DNA of 30,897 nt, taken from the NCBI GenBank assembly GCA_017577565.1, contig PKRH01000028.1:1-30897 (forward strand), given 5' to 3'. Source of the DNA: Thermoanaerobacterales bacterium. Lineage in GTDB: Bacteria > Actinomycetota > Acidimicrobiia > Acidimicrobiales > JACDCH01. The translations under genes were made by a program, and so were the position numbers. Under the pieces are notes generated by a model that saw only the letters and a program-made list of their open reading frames with translations, did no database searches and was not told the origin of the DNA. Below, one piece after another: positions 29,257 to 30,897 of the stretch (its first letter is position 1; each line of letters opens with the position of its first letter).

Positions 29257-30897
29257 GGCCGCTCCGCCTCGAGATGGCCGGGTTCATGGCCTTCCGGTCG
29301 CCCACCGTCGTCGACCTGACGGGCGCCGAGCTGTTCGCCCTCGTCGGGCCGACCGGGTCGGGCAAGACGAGCGTCATCGACGCCCTCACCTTCGCCCTCT
29401 ACGGCACCGTCCCCCGCCTCGACGACCGGCGGGCGGTGGCGCCGGTCATCAGCCAGAACCTGACCGAGGCCCGGGTCCGGCTCGACTTCACCGTCGACGA
29501 CGAGGCCTACACGGCGGTGCGGGTCGTGCGGGCCACCCGCTCGGGCGGCGCCACCACCAAGGAGGCCCGGCTCCAGCGGGGCGACGACGTGCTCGCCGGC
29601 ACGGCCGACGAGGTGACCGAGGCGGTCACCGGCCTGCTCGGCCTGGGCTTCGAGCACTTCACCACCTGCGTCTCGCTGCCCCAGGGGCAGTTCGCCCGCT
29701 TCCTCCACGACAAGCCCCGCAGCCGCCAGGACCTGCTCGTGCGCCTGCTCGACCTCGGGCTCTACGAGAAGGTCGCGGCGGCCGCCCGCCAGCGGGCCGC
29801 GCTGGCCGGCAACCGGGCCGACGTCGCCGCTGGTCGCCTCGCCGACCTGGCGGGCGCCACGCCCGAGGCCCGGGAGCAGGCGGCCGCCCGGGCCGACCGG
29901 CTGGGCGAGCTCGAACGCCGCCTGGCCGACGAGCGCCCGCGGTTCGACGCCCTCGCCGAGGCCGAGCGCACCGCCCGGGCCCGGGCCGACGAGGCGGCCG
30001 AGCGCTTGGCGACGCTCGAGCGCCTGGCCCCGCCCCCGGGCCTCGACGCGCTGGCCGCCGAGCTGGCCGAGGTCGACGAGGCCGCCCGGCGGTGCGCCGA
30101 GCTGGCCGAGCAGGCCGCCACCGCGGTCGAGGAGGCCGAGCACCGCCTGGCCGAGCTGCCGGACCGCCGCACGCTCGAGGCCCGGCGCGGCGACCACGCG
30201 AAGCGGGCCGACCTGGCCGCGACCGTCGAGCGGGGCGAGGCGGCCGAGGCCGAGGCGGCCGCCGCCGTCGAGGCCGCCCGCCGGCGGCTGGCCGACGCCG
30301 AGGAGGCCCACCGGGCGGCCGTGGCCGAGCGCGAGCGGGTCTCGGTGGCGCTGCAGGCCCAGGCGCTGGTGCCCCAGCTGGTGGTCGGCGAGGCGTGCCC
30401 GGTGTGCGGCCAGCAGGTCGCCGAGCTGCCCGCCCACGCCCCGCCCGTCGACCTCGACCGGGCCAGCGCGGCCGTGGCCGAGGCCGAGGCGGCCGTCGCG
30501 GCCGCCCGCCGGGCGCTGGAGGAGGCGACGACCCACCAGGCGCGCGTCGAGGCCAAGCTCGACGCCGTCCGGGCCGAGCTGGCCGAGGTGGACGAGCGGC
30601 TGGCGGGCGCGCCGTCACCCGAGGAGGTGGCCCGCGACCTCGAGGCGGTCGGCGACGCCGAGAAGGCGCTCGACGCGGCCCGCCGGGCCGAGCGCGACGC
30701 CCGCCGCGCCGGTCAGGAGGTCGCCCGCCGGCGCGAGGCGCTCGCCGCCCGCGAGGCCGAGGCCCGCCGGTCGTTCGACCGGGCCCGCGACTCGGTCGCC
30801 GCCCTCGGCCCGCCGCCGCCCGACCGGGCCGACCTGGCCGCCGACTGGCAGGCGCCCGTGGGGGGGGCCCGGCGCACCCCGCCCGCGTTCCCCCAGT
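29253..30897 (+). CDS. sbcC: Exonuclease SbcC (Rad50-type), truncated at window end
   Basis: The first 548 codons of an SMC-like ATPase are present; full SbcC is usually around 1,000 aa. Walker A is GPTGSGKT (32-39), and SLPQGQFARFLHDK near 145 matches SbcC N-terminal lobes. A long coiled coil rich in A, E and R runs from about 175, interrupted by the zinc hook CPVCGQQ (Cys382, Cys385). The second coil half then begins, and the ATPase C-terminal lobe is outside the window. The GTG start overlaps the sbcD stop (GTGA). The last roughly 15 codons look corrupted: DWQAPVGGARRT would read DWQALVGWARRT with two base changes. Confidence 0.92.
   Translation, partial: MRPLRLEMAGFMAFRSPTVVDLTGAELFALVGPTGSGKTSVIDALTFALYGTVPRLDDRRAVAPVISQNLTEARVRLDFTVDDEAYTAVRVVRATRSGGATTKEARLQRGDDVLAGTADEVTEAVTGLLGLGFEHFTTCVSLPQGQFARFLHDKPRSRQDLLVRLLDLGLYEKVAAAARQRAALAGNRADVAAGRLADLAGATPEAREQAAARADRLGELERRLADERPRFDALAEAERTARARADEAAERLATLERLAPPPGLDALAAELAEVDEAARRCAELAEQAATAVEEAEHRLAELPDRRTLEARRGDHAKRADLAATVERGEAAEAEAAAAVEAARRRLADAEEAHRAAVAERERVSVALQAQALVPQLVVGEACPVCGQQVAELPAHAPPVDLDRASAAVAEAEAAVAAARRALEEATTHQARVEAKLDAVRAELAEVDERLAGAPSPEEVARDLEAVGDAEKALDAARRAERDARRAGQEVARRREALAAREAEARRSFDRARDSVAALGPPPPDRADLAADWQAPVGGARRTPPAFPQ

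Overview
The window is a very GC-rich (roughly 72-75% by eye), densely packed bacterial chromosome segment with a single tRNA-Arg(CCU). It looks like an actinobacterium, most likely of the class Acidimicrobiia. The reasons are the gene set (DUF3068 protein, WS/DGAT-type acyltransferase, MMPL transporter, amidohydrolase-2 protein, cysteine-free HesB-like protein, an Rv0474-like regulator), the many GTG starts, and the frequent TAnnnT boxes 6-8 nt before start codons, which are typical of leaderless transcripts. The genus cannot be named from this sequence. Both ends look like low-quality contig ends: long G/C runs, and a final SbcC stretch that departs from its family.

Layout. 1-346: leader of a type II NADH dehydrogenase gene with a Rex-like operator. 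347-4272: NDH-2, 1-Cys peroxiredoxin, a small HbhA/phasin-like protein facing an XRE regulator, and a CDF cation transporter overlapping that regulator by one base. 4273-5002: no protein gene, but an eight-unit array of about 11-bp repeats, a good sigma-70-type promoter, a run of hairpins and an intrinsic terminator, together a candidate free-standing RNA of about 285 nt. 5003-7143: M20 peptidase and two related DUF4190 membrane proteins. 7288-7361: tRNA-Arg, followed by a lower-GC HIRAN-domain gene and a 360-bp gene-free stretch that looks like acquired DNA. 8686-18689: mostly single genes in alternating orientation (amidohydrolase, SDR, rhomboid protease, EF-hand protein, DUF3068, amphi-Trp, tandem USP, alpha/beta hydrolase, DUF151 nuclease, HesB-like, HAD, SnoaL-like, two-TM protein), with strong GC hairpins between most convergent pairs. 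18863-23101: MMPL transporter facing a frameshifted wax-ester/diacylglycerol acyltransferase that reads in frame into an ArsC domain. 23247-26212: MetY, UBP zinc finger, crotonase and YjbQ. 26271-end: HerA-like ATPase, SbcD and SbcC, a compact DNA-end-processing operon resembling archaeal HerA/Mre11/Rad50 clusters.

The segment is largely housekeeping and stress physiology: redox balance (NDH-2, Prx, Rex site), metal handling (CDF, ArsC), lipid metabolism (WS/DGAT, MMPL, crotonase, amidohydrolase), sulfur amino-acid synthesis (MetY) and DNA repair (HerA-SbcDC). Regulatory sites read from sequence include Rex-like, DosR-like and TetR/KstR-like palindromes. The least explained and most interesting locus is the phased array with its structured RNA at 4441-4856.
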